Below are positions 36,218 to 43,797 of a stretch of 64,000 bases of DNA, piece after piece. The notes beneath the pieces were generated by a model. It saw only the letters and a program-made list of their open reading frames with translations, ran no database searches and was not told the DNA's origin. Both the position numbers and the translations under genes were made by a program. This stretch comes from Bacillota bacterium (GTDB lineage Bacteria; Bacillota; Clostridia; Christensenellales; CAG-138): NCBI GenBank assembly GCA_023400985.1, contig JAEXEN010000030.1, positions 1 to 64,000 on the forward strand, in the 5' to 3' direction. Numbering within the stretch: the stretch's first letter is position 1; every line of letters starts with the position of its first letter.

Positions 36218-36941
36218 AACAATACCCCCTCGGCGTCACCATTTTGCCTTTGATCTCCCGCGTCTGCGCGTTGCCGATAAACACGGTGGTAAACATATCG
36301 GCCTTCACGCTTTTCAGCTCCCGCAAGGTCATGAGCTCCGTACTTTCTCCCTCGCGGCCGATGTTTCGCGCGACGCCGCACAGCGTATCGGGCGATTTAT
36401 GCTTTAAAAGGATATCGCAAGCCCTCTCCAAATAGTCCGCCCGCTTTTTACTCGATGGGTTGTAGAGCACGACGCTAAAGTTCCCCATGGCGGCGCAGTT
36501 CAGGCGCTTTTCGATAAGCTCCCAGGGAGTGAGAAGATCGGAGAGGCTTATGACGGCAAAGTCGTGCGTGAGCGGCGCGCCCAGAAGGCCTGCACCTGTG
36601 AGCGCCGCCGTAACACCGGGCACGATCTCGATCTCCACGTTCGGATGTCCCTCGCTCAATTCCAGGATAAGCCCCGCCATGCCGTATACACCCGCGTCGC
36701 CGCTGCATACGACCGCCACGGTGTTCCCTTCCTCCGCAAGCGCGAGCGCTCTTTCGCAGCGCTCCACCTCGCCGAGCATGGGCGTGGAAAAGACAGGCTT
36801 TTCCGGATAGAGCGGCTTAACAAGCTCGATATACTTCGCATAGCCTACGAGGATATCCGCCCGCTCGATAGCATCGCGGCAGGCGTATGTCATGCACTCC
36901 GCATTTCCCGGGCCCAAGCCTACGACGAATACCTTGCTCAT
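36210..36941 (-). CDS. cbiH: cobalt-precorrin-3 C17-methyltransferase (ring contraction)
   Basis: Methylates C17 and drives ring contraction to cobalt-precorrin-4. The 243-residue tetrapyrrole methylase has VVGLGPGNAECMTYAC, VCSGDAGVYGMAGL, IVPGVTAALTGAGLLGAPL and VVLYNPSSKKRADYLERA, the CbiH/CobJ pattern. It has no fused iron-sulphur domain. The ATG overlaps the cbiG stop (ATGA). Confidence 0.95.
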   Translation of the reverse strand: MSKVFVVGLGPGNAECMTYACRDAIERADILVGYAKYIELVKPLYPEKPVFSTPMLGEVERCERALALAEEGNTVAVVCSGDAGVYGMAGLILELSEGHPNVEIEIVPGVTAALTGAGLLGAPLTHDFAVISLSDLLTPWELIEKRLNCAAMGNFSVVLYNPSSKKRADYLERACDILLKHKSPDTLCGVARNIGREGESTELMTLRELKSVKADMFTTVFIGNAQTREIKGKMVTPRGYCFD

Positions 36942-37957
36942 TCCGTTTTCCCTTCCCCGTCAAATTGCAGAACATAAGGCTCTATGGCGAGCGCCATGGT
37001 AACGCCGTTGCCCGCGTCCTTTTGCGTGAGCAGCCTGCCACCTTCGCCGCTCCCCAAAACGGCGCTCCGCTCGCACACATTATCTACGCCGGTCACGGAT
37101 TTTACGAAGGCGGAGCCCGTAAATTTGCCCGGCACGTCGGCAAGCTCCGCTGTCGAGAACGTGCAAAAAGGAAGCGCGCGGCGGCGGCAGAATTCCAAGA
37201 TCCCCGGCTCGTTCGCTTTCAAGTCGATGCTGCATACCCTCCTGACGGCTGCGCTGTGGCAGTTGGCCTTTGCGAGCATCAGCAAAAACGCATTTTCTAT
37301 GGTTTCCGCGTCCGTATCCTTTTTGCAGCCGACGCCAAGCGTGACGACGGGCGGCACAAGCCGCAGCGCCTCCGTTTTGCCGCGCGTGCGGTAGGTCACG
37401 AGGATATCGCTCGGCCCGTCGGTCATCTCGATCCCCTTTGGCGGTTCGCCCTCCATGGGAAATTTGCTTTTAAGCTTCACGTTTTCCCCTACGAGCAGGC
37501 GCGAGGACACCCATTTGATGCGTTCGGGGTTGACGATGGTAAGCCCCTGTTTTTTTGCCCAGATATCCACGGCGAAAACGCCGTTCAAATCGGTGGCGGT
37601 GGTGACGACGGGGATGGCGTTAAGATACCTTGCGAGCTCTACCGCCAGCTCGTTCGCTCCGCCCAGATGCCCCGAAAGGAGAGGGATGCCATATGTGCCA
37701 AGCTCGTCCACCACGATCACGGCGGGATCGGTCGCTTTGCTTTTTATATGAGGCGCGATCGCGCGCACCGCAATGCCGCAGGACCCGACGAAAACGATCG
37801 CGTCGTCCGACGAAAAATGCGTTTGCGTCCACGCCGCGAGAGCGCCGTCCTTGCAGCGCGTCACGCTCGCTTCATCGGCCTTGTGTGTAAAATACTCCAC
37901 AAGTCTTTCGCCCAGCGCAAAGCCTTTTTCGCTGAACGCCAAAATGCCTGTTTTCAT
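36938..37957 (-). CDS. cbiG: cobalt-precorrin-5A hydrolase
   Basis: Opens the lactone of cobalt-precorrin-5A, releasing acetaldehyde. The 339-residue protein has the N-terminal domain with FVGSCGIAVRAIAPHIKSKATDP and VVDELGTYGIPLLSGHLGGAN, and a C-terminal domain (about 215-335) with TLGVGCKKDTDAETIENAF and GSGEGGRLL. The ATG overlaps the cbiF stop. Confidence 0.95.
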   Translation of the reverse strand: MKTGILAFSEKGFALGERLVEYFTHKADEASVTRCKDGALAAWTQTHFSSDDAIVFVGSCGIAVRAIAPHIKSKATDPAVIVVDELGTYGIPLLSGHLGGANELAVELARYLNAIPVVTTATDLNGVFAVDIWAKKQGLTIVNPERIKWVSSRLLVGENVKLKSKFPMEGEPPKGIEMTDGPSDILVTYRTRGKTEALRLVPPVVTLGVGCKKDTDAETIENAFLLMLAKANCHSAAVRRVCSIDLKANEPGILEFCRRRALPFCTFSTAELADVPGKFTGSAFVKSVTGVDNVCERSAVLGSGEGGRLLTQKDAGNGVTMALAIEPYVLQFDGEGKTE

Positions 37958-38712
37958 CGCTTCTCCCCCTGCCGAAACGCGGTGGTGAAGGTAGGGTCGT
38001 AGAGCTTGGAAAGCTCATAATCGTCGCCCAAAAAGCCGCCTACCGCAATGAGCGCGTGGTTATTGATGCCGCTCTCCGCCGCCGCTTGGTGGAGCGTGCC
38101 CACGGTGCAGCGCACGATCTTTTCCTCCGGCCAGCTTGCTTTATATACGATGGCGGCAGGCGTTTCCGCCGCATAGCCGCCCGCAAGAAGCTCTTTCTGC
38201 AAGCTTTCCGTCAGCCCCGCGCTCAAGAATATCACCATGGTGGCGCGGTGCGCGGCAAAACTGCGGATACTCTCCCGCTCCGGCACGGGCGTTTTGCCCG
38301 CCATGCGGGTGACGACGACGCTTTGGCTTACGGCGGGCAGCGTGTACTCAGCCTTGAGCGCCGCCGCCGCGCCGCAAAAGCTCGATACGCCGGGACAGAC
38401 CTCATAGGGAATCTTGAGCCTGTCGAGCCTGTCCATCTGCTCGCGTATCGCGCCGAATATGGAAGGATCGCCCGTATGGAGCCGCACGGTCAGTTTGCCG
38501 TCCGCCTCCATGCGCTCCATCACCGCGATCACCTCATCGAGCGTCATCTCGGCGCTGTTGAAGGTTTCGCAAATAGGTTTCGCATAATCTAAAAGCGCCG
38601 GGTTTACGAGCGAGCCCGCGTAGATGACGGCGTCGGCTTTTTTTATAAGCTCCCGGCCGCGCACGGTGATGAGGTCCTTTGCGCCGCAGCCCGCGCCCAC
38701 AAAGTGTATCAT
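37954..38712 (-). CDS. cbiF: cobalt-precorrin-4 C11-methyltransferase
   Basis: Methylates C11. The 252-residue tetrapyrrole methylase has the CbiF pattern FVGAGCGAKDLITVRGREL, VIYAGSLVNPALL, LHTGDPSIFGAIREQMD, VCPGVSSFCGAAAALKAEYTLP-like sequence and SQSVVVTRMAGKTPVPERES. The ATG overlaps the cbiD stop (ATGA). Confidence 0.97.
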   Translation of the reverse strand: MIHFVGAGCGAKDLITVRGRELIKKADAVIYAGSLVNPALLDYAKPICETFNSAEMTLDEVIAVMERMEADGKLTVRLHTGDPSIFGAIREQMDRLDRLKIPYEVCPGVSSFCGAAAALKAEYTLPAVSQSVVVTRMAGKTPVPERESIRSFAAHRATMVIFLSAGLTESLQKELLAGGYAAETPAAIVYKASWPEEKIVRCTVGTLHQAAAESGINNHALIAVGGFLGDDYELSKLYDPTFTTAFRQGEKR

Positions 38713-39851
38713 TCGTCATCCCTCCATAAGCGCATCAGGTGCTCGGCATTTTCACTCTGCGCCAAAACGCCGCCGAAACCCTCCGCGTTCGTAAAGCAAA
38801 GAAAGCCTATCTCTATGCCTTCGGGCACGCGCCGCTTCAAGGTCGCGTCGATGCGCTCGCCGAGTATTTCCATGGTGCTTTTCAAAAGCCCCGCTTTATT
38901 TAGGAGCGCAAGCGCCGCGTCCGTCGTGACGCAGGCCATGATCCCCTTCAAAAGCGGAAGCTTTGCGCCCGCCTCCAAAGCGCAGGCAAGAAGCGTTTCC
39001 ATACGGCCGTCGCCGTTGCCCGAATGCGTGTTCGTCATGCCGATCCCGAGCTTCACAAGCTTGCCGATGTGCCCGATGAGGAAGATTTGCGTTAAGCCAA
39101 GCTCCACGGCCGCGTCGATGGCGTCGCCGATAAAATTCGAGCAGGCGACGTGCGCTTTCATGGAAAGGCCGAGCTTCGTTCCCGCAAAGGTCTCTCCGTA
39201 ATTGCCGGGCGTAAGAAGTATGGCTTTCGTGCCCGAGGCCGCAAGCTGCCTGAGTTCCAGCCGCACGGTATCGATGAGCGCGGCGTTGCTCATAGGCTCC
39301 ACGATGCCCGTCGTGCCGATGACGGAGATGCCGTCCATAATCCCCATGCGCGGGTTGAAGGTGCGTTTCGCAAGCTCAATGCCACCCGGCACGGAAATGC
39401 TGACGGAAATACCGCCCGTATAGCCAAGCTCCGCGCAGACGCCTTCCACGGCCTCCGCGATCATCCTGCGCGGGATGGAGTTGATGGCCGCTTCTCCCAC
39501 AGGCTGATCTAGGCCGGGCTTTGTGACGCGCCCCACGCCTTCCCCGCCCGAAATGCGGACGCCTTCGGCGATCCTTTCGACTTTCGCGTAAACGAGAATG
39601 CCGTTTGTCACGTCGGGGTCGTCGCCGCTGTCCTTTTTGACGGAGCAGGAAGCGGAAATTTCGCTTATCATCGCATCGAGCACGTCGAGGGTAAGCAAAA
39701 CCCCTTTGGGCGTTGGAATCGAAACGGACGATACGGGTTTGCCCGTAAGGAGCATAAGGACCGCCGCCTTGGCCGCGGCCGCGGCGCAGGCGCCCGTCGT
39801 ATAGCCGCAGCGGAGAAGCTGCCCGTCTACATTTTTGCGCGATAATTCCAT
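38709..39851 (-). CDS. cbiD: cobalt-precorrin-5B C1-methyltransferase
   Basis: Methylates C1. The 380-residue protein opens MELSRKNVDGQLLRCGYTTG, matching CbiD proteins, and continues with ISVSISVPGGIELAKRTFNP, GISVIGTTGIVEPMS and LIGHIGKLVKLGIGMTNTHS. AAGGGA lies upstream of this ATG. An alternative ATG five codons earlier would overlap the cbiL stop as ATGA, in the style of its neighbours; either is possible. Confidence 0.95.
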   Translation of the reverse strand: MELSRKNVDGQLLRCGYTTGACAAAAAKAAVLMLLTGKPVSSVSIPTPKGVLLTLDVLDAMISEISASCSVKKDSGDDPDVTNGILVYAKVERIAEGVRISGGEGVGRVTKPGLDQPVGEAAINSIPRRMIAEAVEGVCAELGYTGGISVSISVPGGIELAKRTFNPRMGIMDGISVIGTTGIVEPMSNAALIDTVRLELRQLAASGTKAILLTPGNYGETFAGTKLGLSMKAHVACSNFIGDAIDAAVELGLTQIFLIGHIGKLVKLGIGMTNTHSGNGDGRMETLLACALEAGAKLPLLKGIMACVTTDAALALLNKAGLLKSTMEILGERIDATLKRRVPEGIEIGFLCFTNAEGFGGVLAQSENAEHLMRLWRDDE

Positions 39852-39862
39852 ACCGGTTCCCT

Positions 39863-40561
39863 TCATGGGCGTATGAGGATGGTCGTAAAATAGCCGTCCT
39901 CGGGCATATCGCATATACTTTCGTGCACGCTCTGCGAGGGAAGGCCGCAATCCGTCACGGCGGCGGCTTTTTCCGCAAGTCCCTTCTTTGCCGCAAGCGC
40001 CTTGATCCGCGCAAGCGTTCGCGCGGGCTTCATGACGACCTTGCCGCCGGGCAGGCCGAGCGCCTCCTCAAGGCATTCATAGGAAGCGGGTAAAATGGTG
40101 AGCGGCAGGCACATCTCGGTGAGGCTGCGGTTAAGTACCGCGGCGCATGCGCAAAAGCTCGTTACGCCGGGCACGGTTTCCGTTTCGTAGCCGAGTTTTA
40201 TGATCCTTTCGGCGATATACGGGAAGGTGCTGTAGAGCGAGGCGTCGCCAAGGCTGAGCATCCCCACGTTCCTGCCTTTTTCGAGTACGGCGGCGATCCG
40301 TTCCGCATGCCGTGCGTGGTTCTCCTTTGTGGCGCGCGCATCATCGGACATCAGAAAGTCGAGATAGAGGATATCCTTATTGGAAATGTCAACGGCCTGT
40401 TCGGCGATATCAAGCGCAAGCGTACGCTCTCCGTGCGTGCGGGGCACCGCGAGCACCGGGCACAGCTTTATCGTGCGCACAGCCTTAAGCGTCAATAACT
40501 CCGGATCGCCCGGGCCTACGCTTATACCGTAGAGCTTCCCCGGCGCATCAGAAGATAACAT
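39863..40561 (-). CDS. cbiL: cobalt-precorrin-2 C20-methyltransferase
   Basis: First methylation of the cobalt pathway (C20). The 232-residue tetrapyrrole methylase has GKLYGISVGPGDPELLTLKAV, SLGDASLYSTFPYIAERI and TVPGVTSFCACAAVLNRSL, the CbiL/CobI pattern. It begins inside the end of the small leading gene (14-base overlap), so the two are probably coupled. Confidence 0.95.
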   Translation of the reverse strand: MLSSDAPGKLYGISVGPGDPELLTLKAVRTIKLCPVLAVPRTHGERTLALDIAEQAVDISNKDILYLDFLMSDDARATKENHARHAERIAAVLEKGRNVGMLSLGDASLYSTFPYIAERIIKLGYETETVPGVTSFCACAAVLNRSLTEMCLPLTILPASYECLEEALGLPGGKVVMKPARTLARIKALAAKKGLAEKAAAVTDCGLPSQSVHESICDMPEDGYFTTILIRP

Positions 40562-40826
40562 AGCATTCGCTCATTTCTCCCATAAAAATCCAGACGTTTT
40601 CACCCATTTCGATATGCTCGTTAAAGACGAGATCCGGGATGAAAAGCTTGACGGTCGTGCGTTTTTTGCCGCGCAGCATGATCCCTTCCTTTGCAGGCGC
40701 TTCGCGAAGGGCCTCCACGGCGGCGGTCAGGTTCTCGATTCCCATCGTCTTTTCCAGTTCCGGCAGCCCGTTTTTCGAATCGAGATACACGAGGTTATCC
40801 GGGTTTTTGAACCAATTGATGTTCAT
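40548..40826 (-). CDS. small protein heading the cobalamin operon, unknown
   Basis: A 92-residue soluble protein with no signal peptide or cysteine cluster. It opens MNINWFKNPDNLVYLDSK, has a helical centre (LTAAVEALREAPAKEG) and a beta-like tail with KLFIPDLVFNEHIEMGEN. An excellent GGGAGG site precedes the ATG. No family is recognised. Being the first gene after the regulated leader and overlapping cbiL, it may be an accessory or metal-related factor for corrin synthesis, but this is guesswork. Confidence 0.7.
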   Translation of the reverse strand: MNINWFKNPDNLVYLDSKNGLPELEKTMGIENLTAAVEALREAPAKEGIMLRGKKRTTVKLFIPDLVFNEHIEMGENVWIFMGEMSECYVIF

Positions 40827-40874
40827 GGAAACCTCCCTTTTATTGAAAATCAAATGCCGTCGATCTGCGCATGC

Positions 40875-40902
40875 AAAAAAACCTCCGGCTTTGGGCCGAA
40901 GG
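40875..40902 (-). terminator. intrinsic terminator in the cobalamin-operon leader
   Basis: On the minus strand CCTTCGGC pairs with GCCGGAGG (one T-G pair) and is followed by seven T. It lies 49 bases upstream of the first gene and downstream of the riboswitch-like aptamer, the position of an expression platform. A second small hairpin (AAGACGGATTCCATCTT on the plus strand, about 40915-40931) lies just before it and might form the antiterminator. Confidence 0.85.
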
Positions 40903-41036
40903 CTGATTCAAGAAAAGACGGATTCCATCTTAAACCATATCCTTCGGTGTCCGCAAAGGAATATGAAACATGGCGATCCGGCTGTGACGGTAACGTACTT
41001 GCGAGGGAATTCCACCCTGCTTCTCCACTAAGTTAT
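40903..41036 (-). promoter_or_regulatory. candidate diverged cobalamin riboswitch of the cbi operon
   Basis: On the minus strand this leader contains GAAGCAGGGTGGAATTCCC followed by TCGCAAG and CGTTACC. This matches, base for base in most positions, the P2-P3 region of the canonical plus-strand cobalamin riboswitch 200 bases away (GAAGCCGGGTGGAAATCCC, GCGCAAG, CGTTGC). It continues with CGCCATG where GCCACTG is usual, then a hairpin CATAT..ATATG. The standard B12 box is not obvious. A terminator follows. The assignment as a cobalamin riboswitch variant rests on this partial match and on the operon it leads. Confidence 0.55.
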
Positions 41037-41042
41037 AGCCTT

Positions 41043-41072
41043 ATCTTACCGCCGTTCCATAAGCCTTGTCAA
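41043..41072 (-). promoter_or_regulatory. probable promoter of the cobalamin operon
   Basis: Minus-strand TTGACA and TAAGAT with an 18-base spacer. The predicted start lies just ahead of the riboswitch-like aptamer. A perfect palindrome abuts the -35 box. Confidence 0.65.
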
Positions 41073-41075
41073 GGT

Positions 41076-41123
41076 AAGCACACCAAGCCTATCCGACCCC
41101 GGTCGGATAGGCTTGGTGTGCTT
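41076..41123. repeat. 48-base perfect palindrome between divergent riboswitch promoters
   Basis: Two exact 23-base arms (left arm starts AAGCACACCAAGCC, right arm ends GGCTTGGTGTGCTT) with only two unpaired bases at the centre. It lies three bases upstream of the minus-strand -35 box and 20 bases upstream of the plus-strand -35 box. There is no T-run on either side, so it does not look like a terminator. It could be an operator, a transcription insulator or a cruciform-forming site. Confidence 0.9.
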
Positions 41124-41142
41124 CAGTACCCGCCTTATATAC

Positions 41143-41172
41143 TTGACACTTTTAAGCTTACGGTGATATGCT
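41143..41172 (+). promoter_or_regulatory. probable promoter of the cbiK-btuFCD cassette
   Basis: Plus-strand TTGACA and TATGCT with an 18-base spacer, placed just upstream of the canonical cobalamin riboswitch. Confidence 0.65.
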
Positions 41173-41189
41173 TTGCATGAAAAATGAAT

Positions 41190-41355
41190 ATCGGGAGCAG
41201 GTCATGGAAGCCGGGTGGAAATCCCGCGCAAGGCCGTTGCTGTAATTCGCCTTAAGGTTTTCGGGCATATGTCACTGGAGCGATCCGGGAAGGCGTCCGA
41301 AAACGGCGTCCCCATTTCGGGGCGCGGACGATAAGCCAGAATACTTGCCTGTATC
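41190..41355 (+). promoter_or_regulatory. cobalamin riboswitch controlling cbiK-btuFCD
   Basis: Canonical AdoCbl-type aptamer. In order: GCAGGT, GGAAGCCGGGTGGAAATCCC, GCAAGGCCGTTGCTGTAA, the core GTCACTGG (usual GCCACTG), CCGGGAAGGCG, a variable hairpin GCGTCCCC/GGGGCGC, and the B12 box AAGCCAGAATACTTGCC whose end pairs back to GCAGGT. A terminator lies about 105 bases downstream, so cobalamin is expected to switch the transcript off. Confidence 0.93.
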
Positions 41356-41460
41356 CTTGCCGCGTTTGCGGCGTATTCGGCTCTGCGGACCTCCGGAGCA
41401 GCGGATATCGGCGAGATCGGCTTTTGACGTATCTTCCGTATTTGTTGTGTCTTTCGTATG

Positions 41461-41493
41461 CCCGTTCGCATTGCTGAATGCGAGCGGGTTTTT
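41461..41493 (+). terminator. riboswitch terminator upstream of cbiK
   Basis: CCCGTTCGCATT pairs with AATGCGAGCGGG (one G-U pair) across a GCTG loop, followed by five T. It lies 70 bases before the cbiK start and is the likely expression platform of the cobalamin riboswitch. The stretch 41356-41460 between aptamer and terminator is rich in short complementary blocks (CTCTGCGG, CCTCCGGAGCAG) that could form the alternative structure. Confidence 0.88.
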
Positions 41494-41563
41494 GTATTGT
41501 CCGCTCACGCGCGGTTCCCGTGTGGGCGATGACAAATAAATAAACACGGAGGAAAAACATCAT

Positions 41564-42736
41564 ATGAAACACCTCAAAAGTATCCTTGCCCTCGTTTTGG
41601 CGCTCGCGTTTATAATACCCGTTGCGGCGGGCTGCGGCGCGCAGCCCGATTCCACGGAGCCTGCAACCGACCAGGAGGCCGCGGACAACGTGGCGGCGCT
41701 GATCGACGCCATCTATGTCCAGGAACGCACCGATGAAACAGATGCGCAGTGTGCGGCGGCGAAGGAAGCCTGGGATGCTCTGACGGACGCTCAGAAAGAG
41801 CTGGTCGCCGGCGAATTTGCCGACCCGGATTATTTCGGCAGAGATACCGGCGACGCCTCTAAAGATGATCCTCTCAATGGAGACGGCATCGGCGAGAACG
41901 AACTGCTGGTCGTGAGCTTCGGCACTTCGTTTAACTCTAGCCGCGTTACGGACATCGGCGGCATCGAAAAGGCGTTGCAGGCAGCTTATCCGAATTGGTC
42001 GGTGAGAAGAGCCTTTACCGCTCAGATCATCATCAACCACATTCAGGCCCGTGACGGTGAGAAGATTGATAACGTGCGGCAGGCTCTGGAGCGCGCGGTC
42101 GCCAACGGCGTCAAGAACCTCGTGATACAGCCCACCCATTTGATGCACGGCGCGGAGTATGACGAGTTGATCGCGGCGCTGGATGAATATCGGGATAAAC
42201 TTGAATCCGTCGCGGTTTCCGAGCCGTTGCTGGGCGAGGTTGGGACCGATGCAACGGTCGTCAACGCGGACAAGAAAAGCGTTGCCGTGGCCATCACGGC
42301 TGAGGCGGTGACCGCGTCCGGGTATGAAAGCCTGGAAGCTGCCGCGGCGGACGGCGTCGCGTTCGTATTCATGGGACACGGCACCTCTCACACGGCCAAA
42401 GTGAGCTACAGTCAGATGCAGGCGCAAATGCAGGCACTGGCCTATGGTAATGTGTTCATCGGCACCGTGGAAGGCGAGCCTGAGGATACCGCGTGTGAAG
42501 CAGTGATCGAGGCGGTCCGCGCGGCCGGCTTTACGAAGGTGATCCTCCGCCCGCTGATGGTGGTAGCCGGCGACCATGCCAACAATGATATGGCCGGCGA
42601 CGACGCCGACTCCTGGAAGAGCCAGTTCACCGCTTCCAAATATTTTGAAAGCATCGATTGCCAGATCGCGGGTCTCGGCGGGATAGCCGGCATCCAGCAG
42701 ATTTATGTCGCGCACGCCGCGGCAGTCATCAAATAA
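41564..42736 (+). CDS. cbiK: lipoprotein CbiK: sirohydrochlorin cobaltochelatase with export signal
   Basis: Class II chelatase inserting cobalt into sirohydrochlorin, or a derivative acting on another tetrapyrrole. The 390-residue protein starts with a signal peptide and lipobox VAAGC (Cys24), so it should sit outside the membrane. Residues about 40-85 form a small helical domain of a kind common in clostridial lipoproteins (AAKEAWDALTDAQKELV). The chelatase follows, with VVSFGTSFNSSR, the metal-site His272 (FMGHGTSH) and His338 (VVAGDHANNDMAGDD). Periplasmic CbiK forms are known in Desulfovibrio. It is the first gene behind a cobalamin riboswitch and leads an importer operon. Confidence 0.9.
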   Translation: MKHLKSILALVLALAFIIPVAAGCGAQPDSTEPATDQEAADNVAALIDAIYVQERTDETDAQCAAAKEAWDALTDAQKELVAGEFADPDYFGRDTGDASKDDPLNGDGIGENELLVVSFGTSFNSSRVTDIGGIEKALQAAYPNWSVRRAFTAQIIINHIQARDGEKIDNVRQALERAVANGVKNLVIQPTHLMHGAEYDELIAALDEYRDKLESVAVSEPLLGEVGTDATVVNADKKSVAVAITAEAVTASGYESLEAAAADGVAFVFMGHGTSHTAKVSYSQMQAQMQALAYGNVFIGTVEGEPEDTACEAVIEAVRAAGFTKVILRPLMVVAGDHANNDMAGDDADSWKSQFTASKYFESIDCQIAGLGGIAGIQQIYVAHAAAVIK

Positions 42737-42746
42737 GGAAAAGCAT

Positions 42747-43211
42747 ATGAAACAAAAACTAGTCATTCTGCTGTTTGTCGCCATGGCGATTGCGGCCTTG
42801 ACCGGCTGCGGAAACTCGAACGGGGAAGCTGCGGTCGCGGGGCTTGCCGACGGCGTTTACAGCGCGGATTTTATCACTGACAGCAGTATGTTCCATGTGA
42901 GTGAAGCCAATAACGGCAAGGGCGTTCTGACAGTGGAGGGCGGAAAGATGACCCTTCACGTCAGCCTGGCGTCAAAGAACATCCTCAACCTGTTTGTCGG
43001 GACCGCGGAAGCCGCAAAGGAGGATGGAGCCGCGCTGCTAGAGCCTACCATAGACAGCGTCACCTACAGCGACGGGGCAACAGAGGAAGTGTACGGTTTC
43101 GATATTCCGGTCCCTGCTATTGACGAAGAGTTCGCCGTGGCGCTTGTGGGGACAAAAGGCACGTGGTACGACCATACGGTCTCGGTATCCAATCCCGTTC
43201 CGGCCAAATAG
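42747..43211 (+). CDS. surface lipoprotein of a corrinoid/iron-uptake-associated family
   Basis: A 154-residue lipoprotein with lipobox ALTGC at about residues 17-21 and a single beta-rich domain (DGVYSADFITDSSMFHVSEA, LTVEGGKMTLHVSLASKN, EVYGFDIPVPAIDEEF). Proteins like this are found beside iron- or heme-type ABC importers in Clostridia, but no binding residues are established. The start MKQKLVILL is chosen because it begins the signal peptide ten bases after cbiK. The next gene encodes a similar fold, so the pair may form a relay at the surface. Confidence 0.7.
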   Translation: MKQKLVILLFVAMAIAALTGCGNSNGEAAVAGLADGVYSADFITDSSMFHVSEANNGKGVLTVEGGKMTLHVSLASKNILNLFVGTAEAAKEDGAALLEPTIDSVTYSDGATEEVYGFDIPVPAIDEEFAVALVGTKGTWYDHTVSVSNPVPAK

Positions 43212-43227
43212 CACAAAGGCTTGATAA

Positions 43228-43264
43228 ATTCTGTACGCGCGGCAGAATGCCGCGCGTACAGAAT
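43228..43264. repeat. perfect hairpin within the cbiK operon
   Basis: Seventeen-base-pair perfect stem (ATTCTGTACGCGCGGCA and complement) with a GAA loop in the 77-base gap between two genes of the same operon. There is no T-run. It may stabilise or process the mRNA, or partly attenuate the importer genes. Confidence 0.8.
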
Positions 43265-43288
43265 CGGCGTATTTAAAGAGGTGCCTTT

Positions 43289-43792
43289 ATGAAAAGGTTT
43301 CTGGTCTTCCCGTTTATCTTGCTGCTTCTGGCGCTCTCCACCTGCGCTTTGGCGGATGGTACGCCGCAGGACGGGCAATACACCGTGGAGGTTACGCTCT
43401 CCGGCGGTTCCGGCCGGGCCGGCGTTGCTTCGCCCGCAAAATTGATGGTTCAAAACGGCGTTGCCACAGCTACGGTGGTATGGTCGAGCCCCTATTACGA
43501 GTACATGCTCGTAAACGGCGAGACCTATTACCCCGTGCAGGAGGAGGGCAACTCCACCTTTGAGATCCCCGTAACGTTGGATGCGGATATTCCCTTTTCC
43601 GCGCAGACGGTCGCCATGAGCGAGCCGCATGTGATCGAATACAACTTAAGGTTCGACTCCGCAACTTTAAAACCGCTTAACGGCGGTTCAACGGCAGGTA
43701 TTCTTGTTTGGCTTCTTCCCGTTCTCGTTCTTGCGCTTGCGGGTGCGGCTTTCTTTATAGCGCAACACGGGAAGCCCGCAAAAAAAGGATGA
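43289..43792 (+). CDS. membrane-anchored surface protein, NEAT-like pattern
   Basis: A 167-residue protein with an N-terminal signal peptide (about 1-22, no lipobox), an extracytoplasmic beta domain and a C-terminal membrane helix (about 136-158) with a basic tail, giving type I topology. The domain (DGQYTVEVTLSGGSGRAGV, KLMVQNGVATATVVWSSPYYEYM, NGETYYPV, TFEIPVTLDADIPF) has the strand pattern of heme-binding NEAT-like domains and resembles the preceding lipoprotein. A role in handing a corrinoid or other tetrapyrrole to the ABC importer is inferred from context only. GAGGTG precedes the ATG. Confidence 0.65.
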   Translation: MKRFLVFPFILLLLALSTCALADGTPQDGQYTVEVTLSGGSGRAGVASPAKLMVQNGVATATVVWSSPYYEYMLVNGETYYPVQEEGNSTFEIPVTLDADIPFSAQTVAMSEPHVIEYNLRFDSATLKPLNGGSTAGILVWLLPVLVLALAGAAFFIAQHGKPAKKG

Positions 43793-43797
43793 CTTCC

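Noticed and set aside
41252..42784. 510-codon open frame on the minus strand opposite cbiK and the riboswitch
   Set aside because: It runs through the cobalamin aptamer and its terminator and shows no domain; cbiK on the plus strand is clear.
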